Below, piece after piece: positions 50,212 through 59,984 of a stretch of 64,000 nt of DNA. The DNA comes from Streptomyces wuyuanensis (GTDB lineage: Bacteria; Actinomycetota; Actinomycetes; Streptomycetales; Streptomycetaceae): positions 1 to 64,000 of the forward strand of contig NZ_FNHI01000010.1 in the NCBI RefSeq assembly GCF_900103455.1, given 5' to 3'. The position numbers were made by a program, and so were the translations under genes. Under the pieces are notes generated by a model. That model saw nothing but the letters and a program-made list of their open reading frames with translations, was not told the origin of the DNA and did no database searches. Numbering within the stretch: the stretch's first letter is position 1; each line of letters starts with the position of its first letter.

Positions 50212-51276
50212 TCAGCTCGCGTAGTCGCCGACCATTTCGGCACCGGTGGTGTGCTCGCCGCGCTCGGTGATCTCACCGGCGACCCAGGCGTCCACACCGC
50301 GGTCGGCGAGCGTCGTCAGGGCGACGTCGACCGCCTCCCGGGGAACGACGGCCATCATGCCGACGCCCATGTTGAGGGTCTTCTCCAGCTCCGCGCGCTC
50401 GACCCGGCCGGCGCTGCCGACGAGGTCGAAGACCGCGCCCGGAGTCCACGTGGACCGGTCGACGAGCGCGTGCAGCCCGTCCGGGACCACACGGGCCAGG
50501 TTGGCCGCCAGACCGCCGCCGGTGATGTGGCTGAAGGCGTGCACCTCGGTGGTCCTGGTCAGTGCCAGGCAGTCCAGCGAGTAGATCTTGGTGGGCTCGA
50601 GCAGTTCCTCGCCGAGGGTGCGGCCGAACTCCGGGACCTCGCGGTCGAGCGTCCAGCCGGCGCGGTCGAAGACCACGTGCCGCACGAGCGAGTACCCGTT
50701 CGAGTGAAGGCCGGAGGACGCCATCGCGATCACCGCGTCCCCCGTACGGATGCGATCGGCGCCCAGCAGCCGGTCGGCCTCCACGACGCCCGTACCGGCG
50801 CCTGCTACGTCGAAGTCGTCCGGGCCGAGCAGACCGGGGTGTTCGGCCGTCTCGCCGCCGACCAGGGCGCAGCCGGCGAGGACGCAGCCCTCGGCGATGC
50901 CCTTGACGATCGCGGCGACGCGCTCCGGGTGGACCTTGCCGACGCAGATGTAGTCGGTCATGAAGAGCGGCTCGGCGCCGCACACGACGATGTCGTCCAT
51001 GACCATGGCGACGAGGTCGTGGCCGATCGTGTCGTACACGCCCATCTGGCGCGCGAGGTCGACCTTGGTGCCGACGCCGTCGGTGGCGGAGGCGAGGAGG
51101 GGGCGCTCGTAGCGCTTGAGGGCGGAGGCGTCGAAGAGCCCGGCGAAGCCGCCGATGCCGCCGAGGACCTCGGGGCGGCGGGTCTTCTTCACCCACTCCT
51201 TCATCAGCTCGACGGCGCGGTCGCCCGCCTCGATGTCGACGCCCGCGGCAGCGTAGGAAGCACCTGTCTCAGACAT
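50212..51276 (-). CDS. purM: phosphoribosylformylglycinamidine cyclo-ligase
   Basis: 354 residues. AIR synthetase motifs: SATDGVGTKVDLARQMGVYD, MVMDDIVVCGAEPLFMTDYI and CALVGGETAEHPGLL. It converts FGAM to AIR using ATP, step five of purine synthesis. Located 36 bp downstream of purF in the same direction, so they form an operon. Confidence 0.97.
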   Translation of the reverse strand: MSETGASYAAAGVDIEAGDRAVELMKEWVKKTRRPEVLGGIGGFAGLFDASALKRYERPLLASATDGVGTKVDLARQMGVYDTIGHDLVAMVMDDIVVCGAEPLFMTDYICVGKVHPERVAAIVKGIAEGCVLAGCALVGGETAEHPGLLGPDDFDVAGAGTGVVEADRLLGADRIRTGDAVIAMASSGLHSNGYSLVRHVVFDRAGWTLDREVPEFGRTLGEELLEPTKIYSLDCLALTRTTEVHAFSHITGGGLAANLARVVPDGLHALVDRSTWTPGAVFDLVGSAGRVERAELEKTLNMGVGMMAVVPREAVDVALTTLADRGVDAWVAGEITERGEHTTGAEMVGDYAS

Positions 51277-51312
51277 TGCCTGGGATCTTTCGGTTGGAAT
51301 GACGGGAACTGA

Positions 51313-52830
51313 TCACGGACGACGGAGCGCGTCGGCGGCGTCCGCGCCGCCCGCAAGCTCGGTCTCCAGCAGCTGCTTGCCGAGCAGCTCGGGGTCGGGC
51401 AGTTCCATCGGGTACTCGCCGTCGAAGCAGGCGCGGCACAGGTTCGGCTTGTCGATGGTCGTGGCCTCGATCATGCCGTCGATGGAGATGTACGAGAGCG
51501 AGTCGGCGCCCAGCGAGGTGCCGATCTCGTCGATCGTCATGCCGTTGGCGATCAGCTCGGCGCGGGTCGCGAAGTCGATGCCGAAGAAGCACGGCCACTT
51601 CACGGGCGGGGACGAGATCCGGATGTGGACCTCGGCGGCGCCGGCCTCTCGGAGCATCCTGACCAGGGCGCGCTGGGTGTTGCCGCGGACGATCGAGTCG
51701 TCGACCACCACCAGGCGCTTGCCCTTGATGACTTCCTTGAGGGGGTTCAGCTTGAGGCGGATGCCCAGCTGGCGGATCGTCTGGGAGGGCTGGATGAAGG
51801 TCCGGCCCACATAGGCGTTCTTGACCAGGCCCGAGCCGTAGGGGATGCCCGAGGCCTCCGCGTAGCCGATGGCCGCGGGGGTGCCGGACTCCGGCGTCGC
51901 TATGACGAGATCGGCCTCGACGGGCGCCTCCTTCGCCAGGCGGCGGCCCATCTCCACGCGGGAGAGGTACACGTTTCGGCCGGCGATGTCGGTGTCGGGG
52001 CGGGCGAGGTAGACGTACTCGAAGACACAGCCCTTGGGCTTCGCTTCTGCGAAGCGGGAGGTGCGGATGCCGTTCTCGTCGATCGCGATGAGCTCGCCCG
52101 GCTCGATCTCGCGGACGAAGCTCGCACCGCAGATGTCCAGTGCGGCGGACTCGGAGGCGACCACCCAGCCGCGCTCGAGCCGGCCGAGGACCAGCGGGCG
52201 GATGCCCTGCGGGTCGCGGGCGGCGTAGAGCGTGTCCTCGTCCATGAAGACGAGGGAGAAGGCGCCCCGGACGTCGGGGAGGACCTTGGCGGCCGCTTCC
52301 TCGACGGTGAGCGGCTTGCCGTCGTCGTCGGTCTGCCCGGCGAGCAGCGCGGTGACGAGGTCGGTGTCGTTGGTGGCGGCGACCTGGGTGGCGCGGCCGT
52401 CCTGGCGGGGCAGGTCGGCGACCATCTCGGCGAGCTGGGCCGTGTTGACCAGGTTGCCGTTGTGGCCGAGCGCGATGGAACCGTGGGCGGTCGCCCGGAA
52501 GGTCGGCTGCGCGTTCTCCCACACGGAGGCACCCGTGGTCGAGTAGCGGGCGTGACCGACCGCGATATGACCCTGGAGGGAGCCGAGGGAGGTCTCGTCG
52601 AAGACCTGGGACACGAGGCCCATGTCCTTGAAGACGAGGATCTGGGAGCCGTTGCTGACCGCGATGCCCGCGGATTCCTGGCCCCGGTGTTGGAGGGCGT
52701 AGAGCCCGAAGTACGTGAGCTTGGCGACCTCTTCGCCCGGAGCCCAGACACCGAAGACGCCGCAAGCGTCCTGGGGGCCCTTCTCGCCGGGGAGCAGGTC
52801 GTGGTTGAGTCGTCCGTCACCACGTGGCAC
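51313..52830 (-). CDS. purF: amidophosphoribosyltransferase
   Basis: 505 residues. GTG 52830 (VPRGDGRLNHDLLPGEKGPQ) was chosen. The propeptide precedes DACGVFGVWAPG, whose Cys becomes the N-terminal nucleophile. The C-terminal phosphoribosyltransferase loop is KRLVVVDDSIVRGNTQRALV, with iron-sulfur-type Cys of the B. subtilis enzyme class (NLCRACFDGEYP). It commits PRPP to purine synthesis. The ribosome-binding site is weak. Confidence 0.96.
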   Translation of the reverse strand: MPRGDGRLNHDLLPGEKGPQDACGVFGVWAPGEEVAKLTYFGLYALQHRGQESAGIAVSNGSQILVFKDMGLVSQVFDETSLGSLQGHIAVGHARYSTTGASVWENAQPTFRATAHGSIALGHNGNLVNTAQLAEMVADLPRQDGRATQVAATNDTDLVTALLAGQTDDDGKPLTVEEAAAKVLPDVRGAFSLVFMDEDTLYAARDPQGIRPLVLGRLERGWVVASESAALDICGASFVREIEPGELIAIDENGIRTSRFAEAKPKGCVFEYVYLARPDTDIAGRNVYLSRVEMGRRLAKEAPVEADLVIATPESGTPAAIGYAEASGIPYGSGLVKNAYVGRTFIQPSQTIRQLGIRLKLNPLKEVIKGKRLVVVDDSIVRGNTQRALVRMLREAGAAEVHIRISSPPVKWPCFFGIDFATRAELIANGMTIDEIGTSLGADSLSYISIDGMIEATTIDKPNLCRACFDGEYPMELPDPELLGKQLLETELAGGADAADALRRP

Positions 52831-53094
52831 GGCACCGAGTGTAGGCGAGATCGACCACTGGTCCGAATTGGGGATGCGGCCCGGGACCGCCTGCACGGGC
52901 TCGGAGGTTCACACAAAAGCCGCGTAATGAAGCCTTTGGGGGGTCCTACGGGCGAGTAGATGGGGCGGAAGGGCGTGCCGCACATCACTCTCCGCACTCT
53001 CGGAACGGGGCCGACTCGCACCCTCGGAGCGGGCCGGGCCGGCGCGGCCGCCGTCGTGCGGCGGCGTCCCGCCGGCCCGCTCGTCCCGGCCCTC

Positions 53095-53937
53095 TCAGCC
53101 GGCCGTCGCCGCCACGCCCTTGCCGGTGTCCGCGGAGTGGAGGGTCAGGCTGCGGTGGTTCAGCTCGTACGTCACCTTGCCGGTGAGTGCGTCGGTGACG
53201 GCCTTCTCCACCATCCCGGCGGTACCGGCGCACATCTTGCGCGTGCTGGACAGCCGGCCGACGGTCAGCGTCGAGCCGGACGTCTTCGCCTCGGCCCGGA
53301 AGTCGTTGCAGCCCAGGTTTCCGCTCAGGGAGCCGTCCTTGCCGATGACGAAGTGGGCCTTGCCCTCGGTGCCGGCCGGCAGCGAGGCGGCCGTCTCCCC
53401 CTTGATCAGGGAGGTGACGGTCCACTTGGTGCCCGCGAGCGGGGCGGCGGGCTGCGCGGTCAGCGCGATGGAGTCGCCGTCGGCGGTGGCCAGGGTCAGG
53501 TTCTTCTCCGACACCTTCGCCTTCAGCGCGCCGGAGAAGGCAGCGCGCAGCGCTTCCTCGAAGCCCGCGACGCCCTGCGGGCAGCCCATCTCCGTCATCT
53601 GGCCGGGCCCGACGGTGATGGTGTCGCCCTTGATCGTCACATCCGCGCCGAAGTGGTTGCACCCGTAGTTGCCTTCGGCGCGGCCCTTCGCGCCGTCCTT
53701 GCCCGCTTCACCGGTCTTGAACTCGACGTGGGCGCCGGCCGGGGCTGCGGTCCTCTTGCCGTCGACGGTCACGTTCTGGACGGTCCAGTGCACGCCGGTG
53801 ACGGGGGCCGCGGGCCGCACGGAGCCGCCCGCGTCGTCCCCCGCACCCTGGCCGGGGCCCTTCTCGGAACCGCAGGCCGTCAGCGTGATCGCGGCCGTCA
53901 GCGCGGCCGCCGCGGGAACGATCAGTTGAGTACGCAT
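53095..53937 (-). CDS. META-domain (HslJ-like) lipoprotein
   Basis: 280 residues from ATG 53937. The lipoprotein signal is LIVPAAAALTAAITLTACGS with a good LTAC lipobox. Two META/HslJ domains in tandem: GVHWTVQNVTVDGKRTAAPA with NYGCNHFGAD, and GTKWTVTSLIKGETAASLPA with NLGCNDFRAE, each with a later MGCP/MCAG cysteine motif. META domains are outer-surface proteins of unclear function, linked in other bacteria to heat or antibiotic tolerance. Confidence 0.88.
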   Translation of the reverse strand: MRTQLIVPAAAALTAAITLTACGSEKGPGQGAGDDAGGSVRPAAPVTGVHWTVQNVTVDGKRTAAPAGAHVEFKTGEAGKDGAKGRAEGNYGCNHFGADVTIKGDTITVGPGQMTEMGCPQGVAGFEEALRAAFSGALKAKVSEKNLTLATADGDSIALTAQPAAPLAGTKWTVTSLIKGETAASLPAGTEGKAHFVIGKDGSLSGNLGCNDFRAEAKTSGSTLTVGRLSSTRKMCAGTAGMVEKAVTDALTGKVTYELNHRSLTLHSADTGKGVAATAG

Positions 53938-53981
53938 GTCGTTCTGACGGGACGGGCGGGGCTGCGGTTCCCCGGGAGTCG

Positions 53982-54776
53982 TCAGGACATCACGGGCAGC
54001 AGCGCCGAGAGGTCGGAACGGTCGCCGCTCGCGCTCACCCTCGCCGCGTCCCGCGCCGCCGCCCAGTCCTCGCGGCCCGTGGCCAGCCGGACCCAGGTCA
54101 GCGCGTCGGTCTCCACGACGTTCGGGGGCGTGCCGCGGGTGTGCCGCGGCCCCTCGACGCACTGCACCACGGCGTACGGCGGGATCCTCAGCTCCACCGA
54201 GCCGCCGGGGGCCTTCACGGCGAGCGCGTCCGCGAGCAGCCGGACGCAGGCGGCGAGCGCCTGGCGTTCGTACGGGATGTCGAGGCCGGTCGCCTCGGCC
54301 AGGTCGTCGGTGTGCACGACCAGTTCGACGGCGCGGGTGACGAGGTGGTCGGCGAGCCGCATGGCACCGGAACCGGTCCGGACGAGCCGCTCGCCGGAGG
54401 CGCTCGCCAGCGCGGCTTCGACCTCCCCGGCCGTCCGCACGTACAGGGCAGGGAGGTCCTGGGAGGCCTCGGCCGCCGCGGGCGTGCCCTCGCCGGCGGC
54501 GCCCGCCCGCTCGGCCGCCGAGAAGGGCCAGTCCAGGAGCGCGATGTCCGCCTTGGGCGGCTCCGGGTGGCCGAGGGCGAGGGCGACGGCCCCGTGCGTC
54601 AGCGCGATGTGCGCCGCCAGCTCCCGGACGGTCCTGTCCCCGAACCGGGTCGGAAGTGCCAGCTGCTCGGGGGTCAGGCCCTCGACGGCCTCCCGGAGAT
54701 GCCCGAACTGCGCGAGGACGGCGGTGCGGATCCTGGCGGGGTCGTAGCTGCGGGTGCGCTTCCTGGCCGGTGGCAT
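53982..54776 (-). CDS. maleylpyruvate-isomerase-fold (MDMPI) family protein
   Basis: 264 residues from ATG 54776. The N-terminal MDMPI-type four-helix region contains LREAVEGLTPEQLALPTRFG with the metal-ligand-like AAHIALTHG and ELVVHTDDLAEATG. The C-terminal part resembles the sterol-carrier-like half (VRLATGREDW). Such mycothiol-dependent enzymes or conjugate transferases are common in Streptomyces; the substrate is unknown. It lies 44 bp upstream of the META lipoprotein, probably co-transcribed. Confidence 0.82.
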   Translation of the reverse strand: MPPARKRTRSYDPARIRTAVLAQFGHLREAVEGLTPEQLALPTRFGDRTVRELAAHIALTHGAVALALGHPEPPKADIALLDWPFSAAERAGAAGEGTPAAAEASQDLPALYVRTAGEVEAALASASGERLVRTGSGAMRLADHLVTRAVELVVHTDDLAEATGLDIPYERQALAACVRLLADALAVKAPGGSVELRIPPYAVVQCVEGPRHTRGTPPNVVETDALTWVRLATGREDWAAARDAARVSASGDRSDLSALLPVMS

Positions 54777-54888
54777 GCGGCCGAGACTAACCCGCCCCTC
54801 GGACGACGCCCCGGGCCTCGGCCGCTGCCTGGCGGCCGTCGGGTGCCCGGCGGACCATGAAGGGGGCCGTACCTGCGAGGAAGGAAGT

Positions 54889-55302
54889 GTGGCGGACATG
54901 TCCGAGCACCCGCACAGCGCCCTGGTCCGCCGGGGCTACGAGGCGTTCGGCAGGGGCGACATGGAGACCCTCCGGTCCCTGCTGACGGCGGACTGCGTGC
55001 ACCACGTGCCCGGCGGCAGCCGGATCTCGGGGCACTACAAGGGCCAGGACAACATCCTCGACTTGTACCGGGAGCTCGGTGAGCTCACCGGCGGCACCCT
55101 GCGGGTCGAACTCAGGGGCGCCTACCCCGACGGCCGCGGGCATGTGATGGCCGTCCACACGTACCACGCCGACCGCGGCGACCGCGGGATCGAGATGCCG
55201 GGCGGCCTCTGGTTCACGATTGTCGGCGGCAAGATCTCCGACATCGACGAGTGCGTTCAGGACATCGACGAGGCGGACGCCTTCTGGGGCGTCGCCGGCT
55301 GA
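54889..55302 (+). CDS. SnoaL-like (NTF2-fold) protein
   Basis: 137 residues. GTG 54889 was chosen after GAGGAAGG; ATG 54898 is the alternative. The NTF2/SnoaL fold shows in LVRRGYEAFGRGDMETLRSL, HHVPGGSRISGHYKGQDN and GLWFTIVGGKISDIDECV. The family covers polyketide cyclases, limonene-epoxide-hydrolase-like enzymes and ligand-binding proteins; nothing here fixes the activity. Its 3' end overlaps the convergent M23 gene by 46 bp. Confidence 0.82.
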   Translation: MADMSEHPHSALVRRGYEAFGRGDMETLRSLLTADCVHHVPGGSRISGHYKGQDNILDLYRELGELTGGTLRVELRGAYPDGRGHVMAVHTYHADRGDRGIEMPGGLWFTIVGGKISDIDECVQDIDEADAFWGVAG

Positions 55303-56102
55303 GCCGTGAACGTCTCCTTGTTGCGCGGTACGCCGACCCCGCGCCAGGTGAACGGGATGCCGTGCGCGTCCTCGGGGTCGGGCCCGTCCATCAGCTGGAA
55401 GTGCAGATGCGGCTCGGTGGAGTTGCCCGAGTTCCCGCAGCGGGCGAGGAGCTGCCCCGCGGTCACCCGCTCGCCCTCGCGCACCGCGAGCGAGCCCCGC
55501 CGGAGATGGGCGTAGACCGCCCAGGTGCCGTCCCCGAGGTCGAGCACGAGGTGGTTGCCGAGGATCCGGCCCGTGCCCCCGAGCATCCTGACCACGCCCT
55601 CCGCGAGGAGCCAGAGCAGCGCGGGCAGCGAGTTCCGGCTCAGGTGGTCGCGCTGACGGTCGGTGGCCCGGACGACGGTGGCGTCGGCGACCGCGTACAG
55701 CGGGGCGCCGAAGGCGGGGAACTCCCGGTTCCGGCGGGTGAGCGGCCACAGCGAGGCGAAGCGCGGGCGCGGGTGCTCCTCGGACTCGGCGACGATGTCG
55801 ATCGCGAAGCTCTGGGCGGCCTCGTGGGTGCCGTGGCTGGGCACCTTGTCGGCCGGGCTGTTCAGGGCGGTCCAGCGCCCGGCGACCGGGGGGGCCGTTT
55901 CGACGGGCGCGGCGTCCCGGGCGTCGATGCGGCGCCGGGCGGCGCGGCCCAGGGCGACGGTCAGCGCGATCGCGGCGGCCGCCGGCAGGAAACGCAGCCA
56001 GTCGGGGTACCTCAGGTCCAGGGCGTGGGTCAGGACGACCAGGGCGAAGAAGACCGCCCACAGCACGCGGACGCCGACCGTCGCCGTCTTCCGTACGGAC
56101 AT
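55257..56102 (-). CDS. membrane M23-like peptidase with altered first zinc ligand
   Basis: 281 residues from ATG 56102 (GGGAGGAACGGTC upstream). Two N-terminal transmembrane helices (about 8-50) precede an M23 domain (about 85-260). The second motif EPHLHFQLMDG is intact. The first motif, usually HxxxD, reads AQSFAIDIV, with Gln/Ser in place of His, as in a common M23 variant group. Peptidase activity is therefore uncertain. 13 bp downstream of the ArsR-like gene, one operon. Confidence 0.82.
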   Translation of the reverse strand: MSVRKTATVGVRVLWAVFFALVVLTHALDLRYPDWLRFLPAAAAIALTVALGRAARRRIDARDAAPVETAPPVAGRWTALNSPADKVPSHGTHEAAQSFAIDIVAESEEHPRPRFASLWPLTRRNREFPAFGAPLYAVADATVVRATDRQRDHLSRNSLPALLWLLAEGVVRMLGGTGRILGNHLVLDLGDGTWAVYAHLRRGSLAVREGERVTAGQLLARCGNSGNSTEPHLHFQLMDGPDPEDAHGIPFTWRGVGVPRNKETFTAQPATPQKASASSMS

Positions 56103-56115
56103 GACCGTTCCTCCC

Positions 56116-56616
56116 CTAGGGACGTGCCGCGGCGAGTGCCACCAGCAGCGGGACGACACGGACGCCCGGCACCTCGTACCGGCCGCGGCCGGCGGTGTGC
56201 AGCCAGCCCGCGGCGGTCAGCTGGCGCAGATGGTGGTAGATCTGTCCGGTCGTGCCGAGTCCTTCGAGCTCGGCGAGCTCGGCCGCGGTGCGGCGGCCGC
56301 CGACGATCTCGCGCAGCAGGCGCAGCCGCACCGGATTGCCCAGGGCCGCGAAGGAGTCGGCCAGGTCCGACCAGTCGCCGTCCAGCAGTTCCTCGGTGAG
56401 CGCGCCGATCTGCCACTCGTACCGCTCCCCCGTCGGCAGCCGTACGGCGCCGGTGAACAGCACCCCGCCGGTCTCCGCGTCCGCCCGCGCGAGCTGGTCC
56501 CTGAGCCCTTCGAGGGCCCAGAAGTCGGCCTCGGCGGCCACCGGCGCACGGGGCTCCGACCGCTCCAGCGCCGCCATCCGCCGTTCCAGCTCGGCGACAC
56601 GCTCTTCCAGATCCAT
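56116..56616 (-). CDS. ArsR-like winged-helix transcriptional regulator
   Basis: 166 residues. An N-terminal coiled coil (LEERVAELERRMAALERSEP) and a middle segment precede a C-terminal winged helix (DSFAALGNPVRLRLLREIVG, TTGQIYHHLRQLTAAGWLHT). It lacks ArsR metal-site cysteines, so it senses something other than metals. Probably controls itself and the M23 gene behind it via the TACGTA repeats just upstream. Confidence 0.85.
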   Translation of the reverse strand: MDLEERVAELERRMAALERSEPRAPVAAEADFWALEGLRDQLARADAETGGVLFTGAVRLPTGERYEWQIGALTEELLDGDWSDLADSFAALGNPVRLRLLREIVGGRRTAAELAELEGLGTTGQIYHHLRQLTAAGWLHTAGRGRYEVPGVRVVPLLVALAAARP

Positions 56617-56627
56617 GCCTCATAAAA

Positions 56628-56641
56628 TACGTAGTTACGTA
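56628..56641. promoter_or_regulatory. TACGTA-N2-TACGTA operator candidate
   Basis: Two copies of the palindrome TACGTA (56628-56633 and 56636-56641) lie 12 bp upstream of the ArsR-like start codon, in an AT-rich pocket. Binding here would block initiation, giving autoregulation. Inferred. Confidence 0.5.
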
Positions 56642-56679
56642 ATCATTGGCAATCGAGTCCCTCTCCCGGACACGGCGAA

Positions 56680-56710
56680 GCCCCCGCCCGGACCATGTCC
56701 GGACGGGGGC
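56680..56710 (-). terminator. terminator of the purSQL operon
   Basis: GCCCCCGCCCGGAC (56680-56693) pairs with GTCCGGACGGGGGC (56697-56710) with one mismatch, 17 bp beyond the purL stop. Confidence 0.7.
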
Positions 56711-56726
56711 CGCTGTCGTACGCGAC

Positions 56727-58976
56727 TCAGGCGAACAGCGCCGGCACGGTCTCCTCGTGCGCGGTGCGCAGCTCGCTCAGCGGGACGGTGAACTCGCCCT
56801 GCACCTCCACCGCGTCCCCGTCGACCACCCCGATCCGGGTGGCCGGCAGACCCCGCGCACCGCACATGTCGGTGAAGCGGAGCTCCTCGCTGCGCGGCAC
56901 CGCGACGACGGCGCGGCCCGCGGACTCGGAGAAGAGGAACGTGAAGGCGTCGAGGCCGTCCGGCACGACCAGCCGGGCGCCCTTCCCGCCGCGCAGGCAG
57001 GACTCGGTGACCGCCTGGATCAGACCGCCGTCGCTCAGGTCGTGCGCAGCGTCGATCATGCCGTCACGGGAGCCCGAGATCAGGATCTCGGCGAGCAGCT
57101 TCTCCCGGTCCAGGTCGACCTTCGGCGGCAGACCGCCGAGGTGGTCGTGGACCACCTGCGACCAGGCCGACCCGCCGAACTCCTCGTGCGTGTCGCCCAG
57201 CAGGTAGAGCAGCTGGCCCTCCTCGGCGAAGGCGACCGGCGTACGGCGCGTCACGTCGTCGATCACGCCGAGCACGGCCACGACCGGCGTCGGGTGGATC
57301 GCCGTCTCGCCCGTCTGGTTGTAGAGCGAGACGTTGCCGCCGGTCACCGGCGTGCCGAGCTGGAGGCAGCCGTCCGCCAGACCGCGGGTGGCCTCGGCGA
57401 ACTGCCACATGACGGCCGGGTCCTCGGGCGAGCCGAAGTTCAGGCAGTCGGAGATGGCGAGCGGCTTGGCGCCCGACGCGGCGACGTTGCGGTACGCCTC
57501 GGCCAGCGCGAGCTGAGCGCCCGTGTACGGGTCGAGCTTCGCGTACCGGCCGTTGCCGTCCGTCGCGACCGCCACACCGAGGTTGGTGTCCGGGTCGATG
57601 CGGACCATGCCGGCGTCCTCGGGCTGGGCCAGCACGGTGTTGCCCTGCACGAAGCGGTCGTACTGGTCCGTGATCCAGGACTTGGCGGCCTGGTTCGGGG
57701 ACGCGACCAGCTTCAGGACCTGCTCGCGCAGCTCCTCGGACGTCGCCGGGCGGGCCAGCCTGCCCGCGTCGTCGGCCTGCAGCGCGTCCTGCCACTCGGG
57801 ACGGGCGTACGGACGGTGGTACGTCGGGCCCTCGTGCGCGACCGTGCCCGGCGGCACGTCCACGATCTGCTCGCCGTGCCAGAAGATCTCCAGCCGCTCG
57901 CCCTCCGTCACCTCACCGATCACGGTGGCGATGACGTCCCACTTCTCGCAGATCTCCATGAAGCGGTCGACGTGCTGCGGCTCGACGATCGCGCACATGC
58001 GCTCCTGCGACTCGCTCATGAGGATCTCCTCGGGCGAGAGGGTCGCGTCGCGCAGCGGCACGGTGTCGAGCTCGACGCGCATGCCACCGGAGCCCGCGGA
58101 GGCCAGCTCGGAAGTGGCGCAGGAGAGACCGGCGCCGCCGAGGTCCTGGATGCCGGCGACCAGCTTCTCCTTGAAGACCTCCAGGGTGCACTCGATGAGG
58201 AGCTTCTCCTGGAACGGGTCGCCGACCTGGACGGCCGGGCGCTTCGTGGGCTTCGTGTCGTCGAAGGTCTCGGACGCGAGGACGGAGACGCCGCCGATGC
58301 CGTCGCCACCGGTGCGGGCCCCGTACAGGATGACCTTGTTGCCCGCGCCGGACGCCTTGGCGAGGTGGATGTCCTCGTGCTTCATGACGCCCACGCACAG
58401 CGCGTTGACCAGCGGGTTGCCCTGGTAGCAGGAGTCGAAGACCACCTCGCCGCCGATGTTGGGCAGGCCCAGGCAGTTGCCGTAGCCGCCGATGCCCGCC
58501 ACGACACCGGGCAGCACGCGCTTGGTGTCGGGGTGGTCGGCGGCCCCGAAGCGCAGCGGGTCCATGACCGCGACCGGCCGGGCACCCATGGCGAGGATGT
58601 CGCGGACGATGCCGCCGACGCCGGTGGCCGCGCCCTGGTACGGCTCGATGTAGCTGGGGTGGTTGTGCGACTCGACCTTGAAGGTGACCGCATACCCCTG
58701 GCCGACGTCCACGACGCCCGCGTTCTCGCCGATGCCGACGAGCAGTGCGTCGTTCTCGGGGGCCTTCTCGCCGAACTGCTTCAGATGGACCTTGCTGCTC
58801 TTGTACGAGCAGTGCTCGGACCACATGACCGAGTACATGGCGAGCTCGGCGCCGGTCGGGCGGCGGCCGAGGATCTCGCGGATGCGCGCGTACTCGTCCT
58901 CCTTGAGGCCGAGCTCCTTCCAGGGCTGCTCGGTCTCGGGAGTCTCGGTGGCGTGCTTGACGGTGTCGAGGGTCAC
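56727..58976 (-). CDS. purL: phosphoribosylformylglycinamidine synthase, large subunit
   Basis: 749 residues, the small (Bacillus-type) PurL that needs PurS and PurQ. GTG 58976 has AAGGAG nine bases upstream. Motifs: [40 protein letters not shown] and [19 protein letters not shown]. It converts FGAR to FGAM with ammonia delivered by PurQ. Confidence 0.97.
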   Translation of the reverse strand: MTLDTVKHATETPETEQPWKELGLKEDEYARIREILGRRPTGAELAMYSVMWSEHCSYKSSKVHLKQFGEKAPENDALLVGIGENAGVVDVGQGYAVTFKVESHNHPSYIEPYQGAATGVGGIVRDILAMGARPVAVMDPLRFGAADHPDTKRVLPGVVAGIGGYGNCLGLPNIGGEVVFDSCYQGNPLVNALCVGVMKHEDIHLAKASGAGNKVILYGARTGGDGIGGVSVLASETFDDTKPTKRPAVQVGDPFQEKLLIECTLEVFKEKLVAGIQDLGGAGLSCATSELASAGSGGMRVELDTVPLRDATLSPEEILMSESQERMCAIVEPQHVDRFMEICEKWDVIATVIGEVTEGERLEIFWHGEQIVDVPPGTVAHEGPTYHRPYARPEWQDALQADDAGRLARPATSEELREQVLKLVASPNQAAKSWITDQYDRFVQGNTVLAQPEDAGMVRIDPDTNLGVAVATDGNGRYAKLDPYTGAQLALAEAYRNVAASGAKPLAISDCLNFGSPEDPAVMWQFAEATRGLADGCLQLGTPVTGGNVSLYNQTGETAIHPTPVVAVLGVIDDVTRRTPVAFAEEGQLLYLLGDTHEEFGGSAWSQVVHDHLGGLPPKVDLDREKLLAEILISGSRDGMIDAAHDLSDGGLIQAVTESCLRGGKGARLVVPDGLDAFTFLFSESAGRAVVAVPRSEELRFTDMCGARGLPATRIGVVDGDAVEVQGEFTVPLSELRTAHEETVPALFA

Positions 58977-59061
58977 GCTCGGTCGCTCCTTCGCATGCGG
59001 ATGGTGCTGCAGACGCGGGCGAGGCGCTCAGTCGCTCCCTCGGCTGCTCCGGTGTCCAGGG

Positions 59062-59742
59062 TCATGCGGCGACCAGCCTCTTGATGATCGAGGTGAAGAA
59101 CCCGAGGCCGTCCGTGCCGCCGGTGCCGATGAGCGGCTCCACGGCGTGCTCGGGGTGGGGCATCAGGCCGACGACGTTGCCCGCGGCATTGGTGATGCCG
59201 GCGATGTCGCGCAGCGAGCCGTTCGGGTTGAGGTCCAGGTAGCGGAAGGCGACCCGGCCCTCGGCCTCGAGCTCGTCGAGGACCCGCTCGTCCGCGACGT
59301 AGCGGCCGTCCATGTTCTTCAGCGGAACGGAGATCTCCTGGCCCTGCGCGTAGTCGGCGGTCCAGGCGGTTTCCGCGTTCTCCACCCGCAGCTTCTGGTC
59401 GCGGCAGATGAAGTGCAGATGGTTGTTGCGGAGCATCGCGCCCGGCAGCAGATGGGCCTCGGTGAGGATCTGGAAGCCGTTGCAGATACCGAGGACCGGC
59501 ATCCCCGACTTCGCCTGGTCGATGATCGTTTCCATCACCGGCGAGAAGCGGGAGATGGCGCCCGCCCGGAGATAGTCGCCGTAGGAGAAGCCGCCCGCGA
59601 GGACGACCGCGTCGACCTGCTTGAGGTCCTTGTCGCGGTGCCACAGCGAAACGGGCTCGGCGCCCGCGAGGCGGACGGCGCGCAGTGCGTCCTGGTCGTC
59701 GAGCGTCCCAGGAAATGTGACGACACCGATACGAGCCGTCAC
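59062..59742 (-). CDS. purQ: phosphoribosylformylglycinamidine synthase, glutaminase subunit
   Basis: 226 residues, class I glutamine amidotransferase. Nucleophile Cys is in [13 protein letters not shown], with the catalytic His/Glu in [13 protein letters not shown]. It feeds ammonia to PurL. Its GTG start overlaps the purS stop by four bases. Confidence 0.97.
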   Translation of the reverse strand: MTARIGVVTFPGTLDDQDALRAVRLAGAEPVSLWHRDKDLKQVDAVVLAGGFSYGDYLRAGAISRFSPVMETIIDQAKSGMPVLGICNGFQILTEAHLLPGAMLRNNHLHFICRDQKLRVENAETAWTADYAQGQEISVPLKNMDGRYVADERVLDELEAEGRVAFRYLDLNPNGSLRDIAGITNAAGNVVGLMPHPEHAVEPLIGTGGTDGLGFFTSIIKRLVAA

Positions 59743-59984
59743 GACTCCACCTTTACGACGAAGTCCTCGATGACGGTGTTCGCGAGGAACGTTTCCGCCA
59801 TCTCATGGATACGGGCGAGGGCGGCCTCGTCGACCGGCCCGTCGACCTCGAGTTCGAAGCGCTTTCCCTGACGTACGTCCGCGATCCCCTCGAAGCCCAG
59901 GCGGGGCAGTGCGCGCTGCACCGCCTGGCCCTGCGGGTCGAGGATCTCCGGCTTGAGCATGACGTCGACTACGACGCGTGCCAC
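59739..59984 (-). CDS. purS: phosphoribosylformylglycinamidine synthase subunit PurS
   Basis: 81 residues from GTG 59984 ([20 protein letters not shown]), with GGGAG five bases upstream. PurS bridges PurQ and PurL. First gene of the operon. The open frame upstream of the GTG is not coding. Confidence 0.95.
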   Translation of the reverse strand: MARVVVDVMLKPEILDPQGQAVQRALPRLGFEGIADVRQGKRFELEVDGPVDEAALARIHEMAETFLANTVIEDFVVKVES

